From: Physella acuta
Lineage: Eukaryota; Mollusca; Gastropoda; Physidae
NCBI RefSeq assembly: GCF_028476545.1
Contig: NW_026732996.1
Location: 122,501 to 186,500 of the forward strand
Direction: 5' to 3'
Length of the DNA stretch: 64,000 bases
Of this stretch, positions 44,658 through 56,100 are shown piece after piece. The translations under genes and the position numbers were made by a program. Positions within the stretch are counted from its first letter, which is position 1. Every line of letters begins with the position of its first letter. Under the pieces are notes generated by a model. That model saw only the letters and a program-made list of their open reading frames with translations. It did no database searches and had not been told where the DNA came from.

Positions 44658-46178
44658 TCTACATATATAATTCTCTTATGGGAGACGCTAGAAAACAAGC
44701 TGTAAGCGCGCTCCCTACTATCCCACCCCTACATGGTCTGGTGAGCTGTGGTTCACACTAAATGTTTACATTCGTAGAGCCGGGTTTAGTGACGGCTATT
44801 AGGGACAGATAATTTAGTTTGAAACGATTTTAAACTTAGGGGAGGCTGCTTTCACGGGGGGGGGGGATGTAGGGTAGGGGTTGGGGGAAAGGAGGGTGGG
44901 GGTAGTATCGTTCTTAACGACCTACTGATAGTCATGCGATAGGCATGAAACTTTGGGGAGTTCATTATAAAACTCTACGAAGGGTTCTGTAAAAAATCAT
45001 TTTTAATTTCGCAAGGGCGGCGCCACGGGAGGGTCCGATTTTTCTCTATATACGGTATATAAAAATAAAAGTCTATTTCGGTTTCACACCATTCATCTGT
45101 GTACCATGAAACTTTGGGGAGATAATTAGATCACTCAATGGTAGGGTTCTGCAAAAAAAATATTGTTTAATACTGCAAGGGCGGCGCCGGGGGGGGGGGG
45201 GGGGGGATTTTTTTCTCTCTATACACGGTATATGCCATGAAACTTTAGGGAGTAGATGAGAATACTCCCGAGAATTTTTCTGCGAAAAAGAAAACTAAAG
45301 TTTCTTATGGGCAGCGCCATATAGGGTACAACTTTCGTCAATACACGGTTTGGCGCCCAGAGTTTTAGAGCGACAATGTTGGCACTTGGCATCCGTTAAT
45401 CGAGCGTCCTGCATAGCGAGTAAGGGGTACTACTATATTCAGCAGTAAAACTACAACAGGCTTCTAAAAATAACTTTGTAACGCGAGGAAATCCTTCTGT
45501 ACAGTTTCGTCACCTTGCCAAAGATGAAAAAATAACTTTTTGAATATGAGGAGCCTACTGTAGAGTTTCGTCACTTTGCGAATGATGCAATAAGCATCTA
45601 TTATTAGACAATCCAGTCAGAAATTGAGATCGAACATCTAATAATAGACCATTAGTAACGCTAGCATATTGATCAGTCACACTGATGTTTAAAACACGTC
45701 AAATACTATTTTTACGTGTTAAAGAAAAAAATCCTGTTCATTTGTGTCACTTTAGCGAATGACGAAATCAGCATCATTATTAACAGGATACTATTTGGCA
45801 CGATGGCGCCTGTTAGTTTTAAGGAGCCAGGGGTCGTAAGCCGCGCCTATACGGTAGTGTAATCGGGGGGTGGGGGCCCTGAGAGCGCCCCTCTACGTCT
45901 CTGACACATAGGCGGTCACCGAAGTGTGTTCTACCATATTATTTCGGGGAGTGATTAATGTACATTCAATGTTTTCATGCGGTAGTGTAGGTAAACCCGT
46001 GTCCCGATATTTATGATCCAAGCGCAGGCATTGTTTACATTTAAATAACTCACTTTTAGAAAAGACGGTCACGCGTCTTAGAACATATGATTGGTAAAGC
46101 GTTGCTGAAATCTTTCTAATACATTTCGTCAAACTTACTTCTATCCCCGCGGCAACGCGCGGGGGACGGGTACGCTAG
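44658..46178 (+). mobile_element. non-autonomous Helitron, whole
   Basis: Starts TCTACATATATAATTCTC after A. Ends CGCGGGGGACGGGTACGCTAG before T, with the GC-rich hairpin CCGCGGCAACGCGCGG just inside the end. No target duplication, as expected. The first 240 bp match 4939-5365 and 11544-11971. The middle holds about three copies of a 140-170 bp module (ATGAAACTTTGGGGAG, TATACGGTATAT). The last 640 bp match 56560-57186. No Rep/helicase. Confidence 0.85.
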
Positions 46179-46685
46179 TATGATATAATTACGCGACAGA
46201 TGTCTTTGAAAATGAGAGTAACGAATACGTGCATATTACTTTAAAACCCTTTCCCCGGCGACTGGGTATAATCGACCCGAAGTCGCTATATTTTTGCTCA
46301 TATCTCGAGTCTCGTTTTATAAATTTTTCTGGGCCTCATTCCCATCTATAAGGTGGTTGGGATGAACACATTAGAGGTTGTAAATTTTAAAAATATGCAT
46401 ACAAAATTTTTTTATGAGGGTTTGAATTTTTTTTATACGGTCCCTGGCAGCTGGGTTTTACACACCCGTACACAATTTTGAATGGAAAAAATATTTATAA
46501 CTTATAAACTAGCCTCTAAATATTTGTTTTTACTCATTGTGGGTTAAGTCATAGTATTACATTTTCAAAGTTTAACTATAAATTAACAATCTGGAGGTAT
46601 TTGAGTAACAAAAATATCGAACAGGATTGAAGTTGACTTTAGTAATAAAATAATAGAATATTAACACGTTTTAATAATTCGCACC

Positions 46686-46913
46686 TCAGAGGGCACAGTT
46701 GTTAGATAAAATTAAAATAACTGGACATTTCCCTTTGCTGGCAGGGAACTTTATACAAAATATGGGCACCCTTTTAGTGGTGTTACATGAGTCACATGCC
46801 CAAAATATTTTAATTCCATACTTATCAGAATTGCTTGGTATGTATTGGATACATCTACTCCCACCTCTAAAATCAACCAGTTGCCCAATTAGTAATGATC
46901 TCTCCAGAAACAT
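46686..46913 (-). pseudogene. piggyBac transposase fragment
   Basis: The - strand reads QLVDFRGGSRCIQYIPSNSD then KYGIKIFWACDS. This matches the piggyBac DDE block with consensus ...FKGR...QYIPxKPxKxGIKxWxLxD. The run covers only about 75 codons and the residues before it are lost or unrecognisable. Confidence 0.7.
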
Positions 46914-47416
46914 AACACCCTTCTAAATTTGTATGGAATACCTACCATAATGGAAGCAAATATACCATGAGCCTGATGGACTGTTATTGTTATTGTTGTG
47001 AAAGTTAATATGACCCAAAAGGTTGCTGAATATCTTCAAAGAAAATTCTGCCTTCAAAAACTTCCATAAGCAGAACTGAATTGACATACAACTAAATTGT
47101 TATTCTGCTGAGTGCCAGTGTCTCCTCTTGCTTTCCCACCATCCCTGCTAATGCAGTCAAATTTTGGTTGTATTATTTTTTTGTATTCATGTACAGAATA
47201 AATAATTTGAGTCCGGCTGTTTATATTTTTCCTGGGATTTGCACTTCAGTCTAGTGTACTGTTACTTTGTCTTTCCTGAAAATATTTCTTTTTCTTCACT
47301 TTGCACCATTATGAGTGCCAACTGTTGACACATTATTGAAAGTTGAAATGCAGTATATTGGGTAGACCTCGACATCAGAGCTGCTTGAAACTGAACCAGC
47401 ATTGTCTTCAAGTAAT

Positions 47417-47949
47417 GATGGCTGCCATTCTTCATCTTCTACCTCTGATACTGATGGCTGCCATTCTTCATCTTCTACCTCAGATACTGATGGCTGCCAT
47501 TCTTCATCTTCACCTTTGATACTGATGGCTGCCATTCTTCATCTTCTACCTCTGATACTGATGGCTGCCATTCTTCATCTTCACCTCTGATAGTGATGGC
47601 TGCCATTCTTCATCTTCACCTCTGATACTGATGGCTGCCATTCTTCATCTTCACCTCTGATAGTGATGGCTGCCATTCTTCATCTTCTACCTCTGATACT
47701 GATGGCTGCCATTCTTCATCTTCTACATCTGATACTGATGGCTGCCATTCTTCATTTTCACCTTTGATACTGATGGCTGCCATTCTTCATCTTCTACATC
47801 TGATACTGATGGCTGCCATTCTTCATTTTCACCTTTGATACTGATGGCTGCCATTCTTCATCTTCTACATCTGATACTGATGGCTGCCATTCTTCATCTT
47901 CACCTCTGATACTGATGGCTGCCATTCTTCATCTTCTACATCTGATACT
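47417..47949. repeat. 35/36-bp minisatellite, about 15 units
   Basis: Each unit holds GATGGCTGCCATTCTTCATC followed by TTC(TAC)NTCTGATACT, in 35- and 36-bp versions. On the - strand the 36-bp units read EDEEWQPSVSEV. About two more units lie at 55346-55430, beyond LTR element C, which inserted in a GATACT of the array. The mix of unit lengths breaks the frame, so it is not a working coding repeat. Confidence 0.92.
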
Positions 47950-48299
47950 TGTTGTGAGTTGAGGACAGGGTCGACAAGAAACCAACACGAAGTCCGTTCA
48001 CAATCCGTTACTTTTATTGCTTGTAAGATCACACAACCTAGGATGCCTATAAGAGAATGGACCCCCTAATAATCCTAACCCCACCTTTTATACCCCGCCT
48101 AACATCTAAGTTTTTCTGCGCTCTATGTCACTTCCCTCCCAATCGTTCCTATGCTACAAAATGTGTGTGTACTATTTATTTACATTCTTTGATCTCAATA
48201 TACTAAAATAGACTATAGATTGAAGGTTAATGGAAACATGTAAACAAAAGGGACGCTACTCTAAATCTACGTAAATACTTATATGTAACAATCCTAACA
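47950..48299 (-). repeat. LTR (3') of element C
   Basis: 350 bp, ends TG/CA on the - strand; polypurine tract at 48300-48317. Confidence 0.96.
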
Positions 48300-48787
48300 T
48301 ACCCCTCTCCCATAAAGGCTAATAATATATCCTTAATATGTTATTAGCTAGGACATAATATACACCAATAGACAGAGACAAATCTTGTCTTCCTTCTTGA
48401 GTCAATATGGTAGCTTGTACAACTTGAGACAGCCAGGCGCTAATAGGAATAAACAAACATACCAAGCTAACAATATTCAGTCACTAAGTCAGAATTCGAA
48501 TGCATCTTAACTTACAATGTACCTTTTCCTTCAAAAAAAAATTTTATACTAACATTCATCATCTACTTATCTCAAATTTAAAACACAATAATTATTGTAA
48601 TGCAAACATGTAATCAAACAATATCATCATCTTAAAACATCATATATTTACATAATACAGCATTAATTGTAAACCTTTAAATGACCCTCTCCCAACCCCT
48701 AATATCCTCAGTTCCTAGATAACGCATCTGCAATAACATTTTGGGAATATGTACAATGTCAAACTTGTAATCTTGTAAGATAAGTGC

Positions 48788-51494
48788 TCACCTAGTCAAC
48801 TTAGCATTATGAAGTTTTTTACGTTCTAATGCTACCAATGGGGACTGGTCAGTCAGTAAAGTAAAATGTATGCCAGAGAGATACTTAGACAGCTTTGTTA
48901 TGGCACACACGATCGCCAAACATTCCTTCTCAATCGTAGCATTTTTTTTTTTACTCGGATAGCTTCCTGCTAACGTATACAACAGGGTGTAGATGGGTAT
49001 CTACCTCCTGCATCAAGCAGGCACCGATACCAAAAGCAGAAGCATCCGTAGCCAAAAGAAAAGGTCTGCCTAGATCAGGTAGCCTTAGAATTGGCTGCTC
49101 CGCAAACAACGTTTTAATACTATGTAATGTATCATCGCATTCCTTGGTCCACTCAATACCCTTGTACCTTCCTTTCTTTCTAGTTAACTCTGTGATTGGG
49201 TGTACCAGTGAGGCGAAATTAGGAATAAATTTCCTATAATAGTTGCACAGTCCTATCAAACTACGTACTTCTTTTAGGGATTTAGGAATTTTTATGTCTA
49301 GAATATGCTTTAACGTTTCGCCCACAGGTTTTACAGTTTGGTACGAAATCATGTGACCTAAGAATTGAATTTCTGTCATGCCAATTTCAACCTTACTGGG
49401 TCTTGCTGTTAGACCATTATTTTTTAAAGCTGTGAAAAGCGCCTGTAAACCAGTGATGTGCTCATCCCAGTTCTTAGAGAATAAGCAAATATCATCAAGA
49501 TAAGCTACTGTATCATTATTACTCACTAACACCCGTCTCATTAATCTATTAAAGGTGGCCGGGGCATTAATAAGCCCAAAGCTCATAAAATTCCAATGAT
49601 ATAAACCAAAAGGTGTCACAAAAGCAGTAAATTTCTTAGATGATTCTTTAATCGGGATCTGCCAGTAACCTTTAGATAAATCGAACTTAGAAAAAAATTT
49701 TGCCTGCGCTATTTTGATAAACAGTTCTTCCTGGTTTGGCATAGGCTCTGCGTCCGGTATTGTTACCTTATTCAACTGTCTATAATCAACACACAACCTG
49801 ATCTCGTCATTTTTCTTTTTCACCAAAACGATAGGTGCAGCATATGAGGAGTCCGACGGTTCACTTATACCGGATTTTAATAAATCTTTGATTTCGGCTT
49901 GTACCCGTTCTCTATAGTGTAATGGTATATTGTAGGGTTGTAGCTTTATTGGTCGCCCAGATGTTAAATTGATTTCATGTTCTATAGCAGTCGTTTTACC
50001 AGGAATGGCAGACAATACGTCGCAGAAGTCGAGCAGAAGTTGTGAAATTCTGGTTTTAATGTCGTCAGGCATATGTCCTAATTTTACATCCCTATAACTC
50101 TCTTGTCCAGATGACACTGTGTGAATCTCGTTGTCATCACAATCTTCAGTGTTGTTAATCATAGCGCAATTTACTGTAGGCGTCACGGTAGACAGTTCCA
50201 GCTCATCTGGCCGTACCTCGAATAAACTTAAAATGTTCACATGAAAAATACGGTGCTTGTTATTTATATCGACTTCATAGTCTACATCTGTCACTTTTCT
50301 AGTAATCTTAAAAGGCCCCCGCCAAGCCAGCTGCATCTTATTGTCTTTTGAGGGTAGTAAAACCCTCACTAAATCCCCCACATTGAATTTCCTCAATCTC
50401 CGACTATTATTGATTCTGGCTCTGTATATTTCTTGATTAATATCTAATGACATTTTAGCTGTTTCACAAGTCCTAATTATTTGCTCACGTAGATCAATAA
50501 CTCTCTCATAAGACATTTTTGTGTCACTATCTAATTGTTCATTCAATAGCAGGGACTTCATTAGCTGCATGGGTCCTCTAGGATTCGCGCCATATACTAA
50601 TTCAAATGGGGAAAACCCGGTGACTGTATGCGGTAATTCCCTATATGCAAATAACAAACATGGTAAAATTAAATCCCAATTAAAGCTATCAGTTATGGGT
50701 AGTTTACTTAACATGGCCTTTATAGTGCCATTGAGACGTTCGCAAATGCCATTGCTTTGAGGATGGTAAGGGGTTGCAAAAACCTGTTTGATACCCAACA
50801 AACAGGAGATTTTATTAGTTAGTTCTGAGGCAAACTGGGGCCCGTTATCGGACAATATCACTTCGGGAAAACCCGTTCTAGAGAAGAACTGTATTAAACA
50901 GTTAATTATATCGTTCGAAGTTGTGGATTTGAGAGGGTAGGCTTCGGGCCATCTAGTTGCTAGATCAACTATGGTCAGCACGAACCTGTGGCCTCTTGCA
51001 GACGTAGGACTCAGAGGACCAATAATATCTATCGCAATTTTCTGAAATGGGCGACACGCTAGATCTGTTTTTTGTAACGGTGCTGGTTGTGGTGTTTTCC
51101 CCTTTTCCCCGCAAACTTTGCACGACTGTACATATTTAGCTATATCCCTGTCCATACCTGGCCAATAAAACGCTGTCTGAATACGTAGCTTTGTCTTTCT
51201 TCGCCCCATATGACCGGCAAGTGAAAGATCATGTGCCTGTTTTAGAACGATAGGTCTATATTTGCTGGGTGTGACCAACTGTGTATACTCCCTGTCCTTG
51301 TCTCTGTACACGCGGACCAACGAATTATTCTTTATCGTAAAAGCATGTGACGTAGACTTTGATAACGTGACTGAATTTTTTTTCGCTAATCTAAATATTT
51401 TCGCGAGGCTGGGGTCATCTTTCTGTTCCTTCTGGAACACCGCCGGATTCCATATCGATGTGACCTGTTCGTCCGATGCTTGTCTCGTCAACAT
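48788..51494 (-). mobile_element. pol region of element C: integrase, then RT, then RNase H
   Basis: In reading order come an HHCC integrase zinc motif (H...GHMG...CKVCG), a core with IDIIGPL, LSDNGPQFAS and HPQSNGICERLNG, a GPF/GPY module (WRGPFKITRK), then a linker and RT with RLCVDYRQLN, YWQIPI and AYLDDICLFS, then RNase H (LATDASAFGIGACL). The long frame of more than 800 codons shows the order directly, with no joining needed. The protease remnant (TGANICGV) lies just upstream at about 51.6-51.9 kb. Confidence 0.93.
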
Positions 51495-51921
51495 GTTATT
51501 TACATTATCCGATTCTTCTACCCGTAGGGCTTCTCTCTATTTGTATGAGACCTAGTTTGTGCCAGCGTAATTCGCTGCGTCTTTAACCACTCATAGATAT
51601 ATTTTTCTGAAGGATTACCTATACCTGGACCGTTAGCAAGGATTAGGTCATACGGGCCCTTTTAAACACCACCGCTTTCACCTTACCTGTATAGAAAGGG
51701 GTATCGATATGTATTATCGCCACAGGCCAGGTGTTCGCTACACCACCAAAACCTTCAACCTCCAATGATTGTCCTGTGTATTCATGTGGTTCAACGAAGT
51801 TACATCGAACCCCACAAATATTTGCACCCGTATCTCTCAATGTATCAACTATTCTATCCCCCACTCTACATTTGATAGTACATAATTTAGTGGGAGGTTC
51901 ACTATCAAATACAAGACCTAG

Positions 51922-53196
51922 TCATCTTCTGTCCCTCGGCGTATCAACACCATACCGTCGGTCGCCATTTAAGTTATGATTCCCACCACCACCGTTCCTG
52001 CATTGTCTGCTCACGTGTCCCGTTCGGCCACACTTGAAACATCTTATCGGTCTCTGGTTAAAAGACGTGCTACTACAAGGGCAATCCTTATGAGAGTACT
52101 GATTACAGTGATAGCAGTTACTTCCCCTGGGTAACGAGGAGGATCTATTATCTGATCTATTATATAGGCCCTCATCCCTGTATGAGCTTCTACCTCTCCC
52201 CGATTGTGAAGGTTGGGCCGTAAAAATAGTGGGCGTCATTGGTGTTGAGTCATTCGCGACTGGTCTATCAGGGTGAGCAGCCTGATATTTTTGGCAGAGA
52301 TCTGTTATCGTTGGCAGGTCGCGAGGTTTACGTTCCTGTAGATAACTAAACAAGTCCCTATCAACCGAACAAAGAACCTTGTCCACCAGGAAAAATTCCT
52401 GTAGGTTATCGGCAGTTCGTTCTAAACCAGAGGCCTCAAACCACTTGTTGAATGTGACACTAATCTCGTTGATGAATATTTTAAAATCATCCGAGTTACT
52501 AGGTTTTAAATTACGGAACTTCTGGCGGTACGCATCTTCCGTGAGGTGATAATATTCTAGCAGAGTCTGTTTTAATATTTTAAACTCCTTCATCTCTTGT
52601 TCAGTCAGACTCTGGCAGGCATCCAGCCCCCTACCTCCAATTAGCACGAGGAGTTGGGTGCCCCATTGGGATTCAGGGACATTAGTTGACCTAGCAATGG
52701 TTTCAAACCGGCAAATGAACGAATCAAGATTGTCCCTACCTTCCTCAAATTTCGGGATCTTACCCAATATTCCCAGTCCCGTACTATCACGGTCCCTATT
52801 GTCTGTTACTGTTACCTGATGCCTGGATTCCTCCAGGCGTACTTGTAATCGAAGCTTTTCAAGTTCTAACTCAGCCCTACTCTGTTGATCGGCCAGCCTA
52901 AGTTTTTCTAATTCTATTTCCGCTCTAGACTTTTCCGTTAGTCTAAGTCTTTCTAAATCTAGTTCTATCTTCGCCCTTTGTTCAGCGATCGCAATATCTA
53001 ATTTGGCCTCACTAGTCTTACGCTCATGTTCTGCATTAATCTGATGCTGCGCCCAATCATCCAGAGCTTCGCCTGAATAGCCTAGCCTTTCCCCCAACTC
53101 AAAAAGGAGACCCAGATGTTCGGCCGTTCCCATACCGAACCGTGTACCACAATGATGGGTAATAACAATGGAGGAATAAATTACCAAGAAAGCCAA
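51922..53196 (-). mobile_element. gag region of element C: coiled coil, SCAN-like capsid, zinc knuckles
   Basis: About 424 codons. Residues 50-130 are charged heptad-like repeats (ELEKLRLADQ...ELEKLRLQ). Residues 150-330 resemble the capsid ancestral to the SCAN domain: AYRQKFRNLKPSNSDDFKIF, then KWFEASGLE and FSYLQERKPRDLPTITDLC. Two CCHC-type knuckles follow (CYHCNQYSHKDCPC and CFKCGRTGHVSRQC). Confidence 0.88.
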
Positions 53197-53409
53197 CAGT
53201 CGCAGTGATTATCTGCAGGCGGGGGTCCTAACGTTATCTTCTAACAATAACGCCCTCTCCCAGGTATGTCCCCCACCTGAAGATAAACAGAACCTACTGG
53301 ACAATAGAGGAATCGCTTAGAATCCTCCTACCCTAACCGCCCTTATGAAGTAAGCGATGGAGGAAAACTATAAACTATACAAATATTAAATGCTATCTAA
53401 GAATGAAGG

Positions 53410-54345
53410 AAAAGGTCATGTCATGTCATGTTTGCCTGTCGTCCCTACTGGGACATAGGCCGCTGACAAGAGCTTTCCAGACGTCTCTGTCCAGGGCTAG
53501 TCTCTCCAACTGTCCCCAGGTGTATCCAATCTTCTTGGTGTCTTCTTCCAGGTCACGTCTCCAGGTCTTTCTTGGTCTGCCTCTCTTCCTCCTGCCTTGT
53601 GGATTCCAGGTGAGGGCCTGTCTTGTTATGCTGGATACAGGCTTCCTGAGTGTGTGGCCAATCCATTTCCATTTTCTCTGGAGGATCTCTACTTCCACTG
53701 GCAGTTGATTTGTCCGTTGCCATAGAACATCATTTCTGATGGTTTTAGGCCAGCGAATTCGCAGGATCTTTCTGAGACATGCGTTTATAAATGATTGTAT
53801 TTTCTTCTTATTTATAGCAGTTATTCTCCATGTCTCAGCTCCATAGAGTAAAACAGGTTTTACTAGTGTGTTGAAGATCCGGATTTTTATTCTAAGGGTT
53901 AAATCTCCCGAACCCCAAACATTTTTTAGTTGGTTGAAGACTGCTCTTGCCTTACCCGTCCTTATTTTTATGTCTGCTTCTGTCCCACCCTGCTTATCAA
54001 CAATACTTCCAAGGTAGGTGAATCTATCCACTTCTTCTAGGGCTTCTTCTGCCAGTGTTATAGGGTTGTTGTTTGATGCATTGACTTTGAGAACTTTACT
54101 TTTCCCTCTGTGGATGTTCAGACCCAGGCTTGTAGAAAAATTTGCAACCCTGTTGGTTTTATCCTGCATTTGCTGTTGTGTGTGAGAAAGGAGGGCCAGG
54201 TCGTCAGCAAAGTCCAGGTCATCCAGCTGGCTCCACAATGTCCACTGTATGCCGTTTCGCGTTTTCTCTGTTGACATCTTCATAACCCAGTCTATGGCCA
54301 GTAGGAACAGGAATGGTGAAAGCAGGCAACCCTGCCTTACTAAAG
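53410..54345 (-). mobile_element. 5'-truncated LINE nested in element C
   Basis: The - strand frame 53426-54283 reads the end of a non-LTR reverse transcriptase: [18 protein letters not shown] (the F/YADD box), [34 protein letters not shown] and [10 protein letters not shown]. Its 3' tail is a short TGACA repeat (CATGACATGACATGACC on - strand). The end matches the + strand copy at 515-740. An RTE-like clade is my guess. AAAGGT next to both ends might be a target duplication. It lies in the element C leader, before gag. Confidence 0.88.
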
Positions 54346-54580
54346 GTACTTATCTTTAAATAATCCAAAGCTTGTATCCCACGATGGTGTCAGACGGTGC
54401 GCACTCGGTCCACTCTCCACGTCTGTAGTCCTGAACTTGATTGGAGTCAATAGACGATCAGAGACCTGATATGGTCGCTGGATATCGTAACGGTCGAACA
54501 GAAGTCCGTCTCTGCCCAAACGATAACGACTCGAGCAGCTAAATCAAGTGTCGAAACGTCCATTCACGGTCCAAGGTCAG

Positions 54581-54890
54581 GCGAATCTGGCACGGCTGTA
54601 GATCACGGTGCACTGCAATAGATGGCGGGCGAATCTGGCACGGCTGTAGATCACGGTGCACTGCAATAGATGGCGGGCGAATCTGGTACGGCTGTAGATC
54701 ACGGTGCACTGCAATAGATGGCGGGCGAATCTGGCACGGCTGTAGATCACGGTGCACTGCAATAGTTGGCAGGCGAATATGGCACGGCTGTAGATTACGG
54801 TGCACTGCAATAGATGGCGGGCGAAACTGGTACGGCTGTAGATCACGGTGCACTGCAATAGATGGCGGGCGAATCTAAATGCAGGCGTGT
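54581..54890 (-). repeat. 48-bp tandem repeat, about 6.5 units, in element C leader
   Basis: Units start GCGAATCTGGCACGGCTGTA at 54581, 54629, 54677, 54725, 54773, 54821 and 54869. Being 48 bp long, the repeat keeps any frame open (HRDLQPYQIRPPSIAV on the - strand), but no known protein is suggested. Confidence 0.93.
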
Positions 54891-54995
54891 TGCGGCAAAC
54901 GATAGGCGTAGTGTAGATCACAACGGTCGTTAGGAAGAACCATCGGGTGGATGTACGTTGTTCTACTGCGTTGAGCAACCAGCTGTTCCACCATC

Positions 54996-55345
54996 TGTTG
55001 TGAGTTGAGGACAGGGTCGACAAGAAACCAACACGAAGTCCGTTCACAATCCGTTACTTTTATTGCTTGTAAGATCACACAACCTAGGATGCCTATAAGA
55101 GAATGGACCCCCTAATAATCCTAACCCCACCTTTTATACCCCGCCTAACATCTAAGTTTTTCTGCGCTCTATGTCACTTCCCTCCCAATCGTTCCTATGC
55201 TACAAAATGTGTGTGTACTATTTATTTACATTCTTTGATCTCAATATACTAAAATAGACTATAGATTGAAGGTTAATGGAAACATGTAAACAAAAGGGAC
55301 GCTACTCTAAATCTACGTAAATACTTATATGTAACAATCCTAACA
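54996..55345 (-). repeat. LTR (5') of element C
   Basis: 350 bp; appears identical to the other LTR by eye. Confidence 0.96.
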
Positions 55346-55430
55346 ATACTGATGGCTGCCATTCTTCATTTTCACCTTTGATACTGATGGCTGCCATTCT
55401 TCATCTTCTACCGCTGATACTGATAGTTCA

Positions 55431-56100
55431 GACTCAAAACTTGTTAGTCATTTTCACCTGCTATACTAAAACTGGCAAATATATGCCTTTATCATTAGCA
55501 CTTGAGTTTAGACAAAAGCGTTCAAGTTCAAGACTTGTTTCTGTTGTGTTCTCAATAACATTTATGACTATTTATAAACCTTACTCTCAGGGTCACAACC
55601 TGTAGAACACCCACCCCACTCCCAGTTTGATCAATTCATTGCCCAGTATCAACTTTCAAGCAGCATTACAAAGTTGTTTTGCCTTTTTGTCCTCATTTGT
55701 ACTCCTAATGAGGTTAATGTCAAGTTACTCTAAAATGCTCGCCTGTCTCTATCAACATTCCAGATCTCCCTAAAAGAGTACAAATCACCATATATGTCCT
55801 CCCACAGGCAATCTTACCCCTGCATTTCATTAACCTATTGTAACTCTAAACTACAGTTCTGTCTGTAATTGCAAGTCAGAGCTCCAGCAAAGAGTATAAA
55901 TCACTACATTTGTCCACCCACAGGTTAACTCTTGCTTGAGAATCCCATCAACCTGTAGTATCATATTACAGCTCTCCCATTGACAACAACATGTCTTGTG
56001 TTCCCCATGGCCACAATGCCCTGAATACCTTAACTGTGTCAGTATTGTTACCCACCCCACAACGAACAAAGAAAAGAATGTACTATAAGAAAGTCTTTAG
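55431..56100. other. remaining interior of the piggyBac element
   Basis: No transposase domain is recognisable. The ACCCAGTTGCCGGG-type subterminal repeats begin at 56108. Confidence 0.4.

Larger units (their letters stand above)
39986..46240. repeat. degenerate 48-bp tandem array split by two insertions
   Basis: Units of 45-50 bp with consensus roughly GATGCCTNNAAAATGTAT...GCATAATTACTTT run from 39986 to 40236, resume at 44622-44657 and again at 46179-46240. Between them lie LTR element B and a Helitron; a piggyBac element starts at the end of the third piece. A further unit-like phrase, AGATGCCCCTACACTATAC, stands at 56336 beyond the piggyBac. Confidence 0.55.
47950..55345 (-). mobile_element. 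Ty3/Gypsy LTR element C, Gmr1-like (integrase before RT), fossil
   Basis: The 350-bp LTRs (47950-48299 and 54996-55345) are identical by eye, with an exact 5-bp target duplication ATACT (47945-47949 and 55346-55350), so insertion was recent. On the - strand: LTR, GATGGTGGAACAGC primer-site-like stretch, leader with a 48-bp tandem repeat, a nested LINE, Gag, protease (DTGAN), integrase, reverse transcriptase, RNase H, polypurine tract GGGAGAGGGGTA, LTR. The integrase-first order and SCAN-like Gag define the Gmr1-like group. Nearly whole; about two or three breaks plus the LINE insertion. Confidence 0.93.

Noticed and set aside
47417-47949. CRISPR-like regular array
   Set aside because: The units are contiguous, with no unique spacers, in a eukaryotic genome; it is a minisatellite.
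53426-54283. 285-codon frame as a host gene
   Set aside because: It carries an FADD-type reverse transcriptase box and the usual C-terminal LINE motifs, lies inside an LTR element leader and has a repeat tail.
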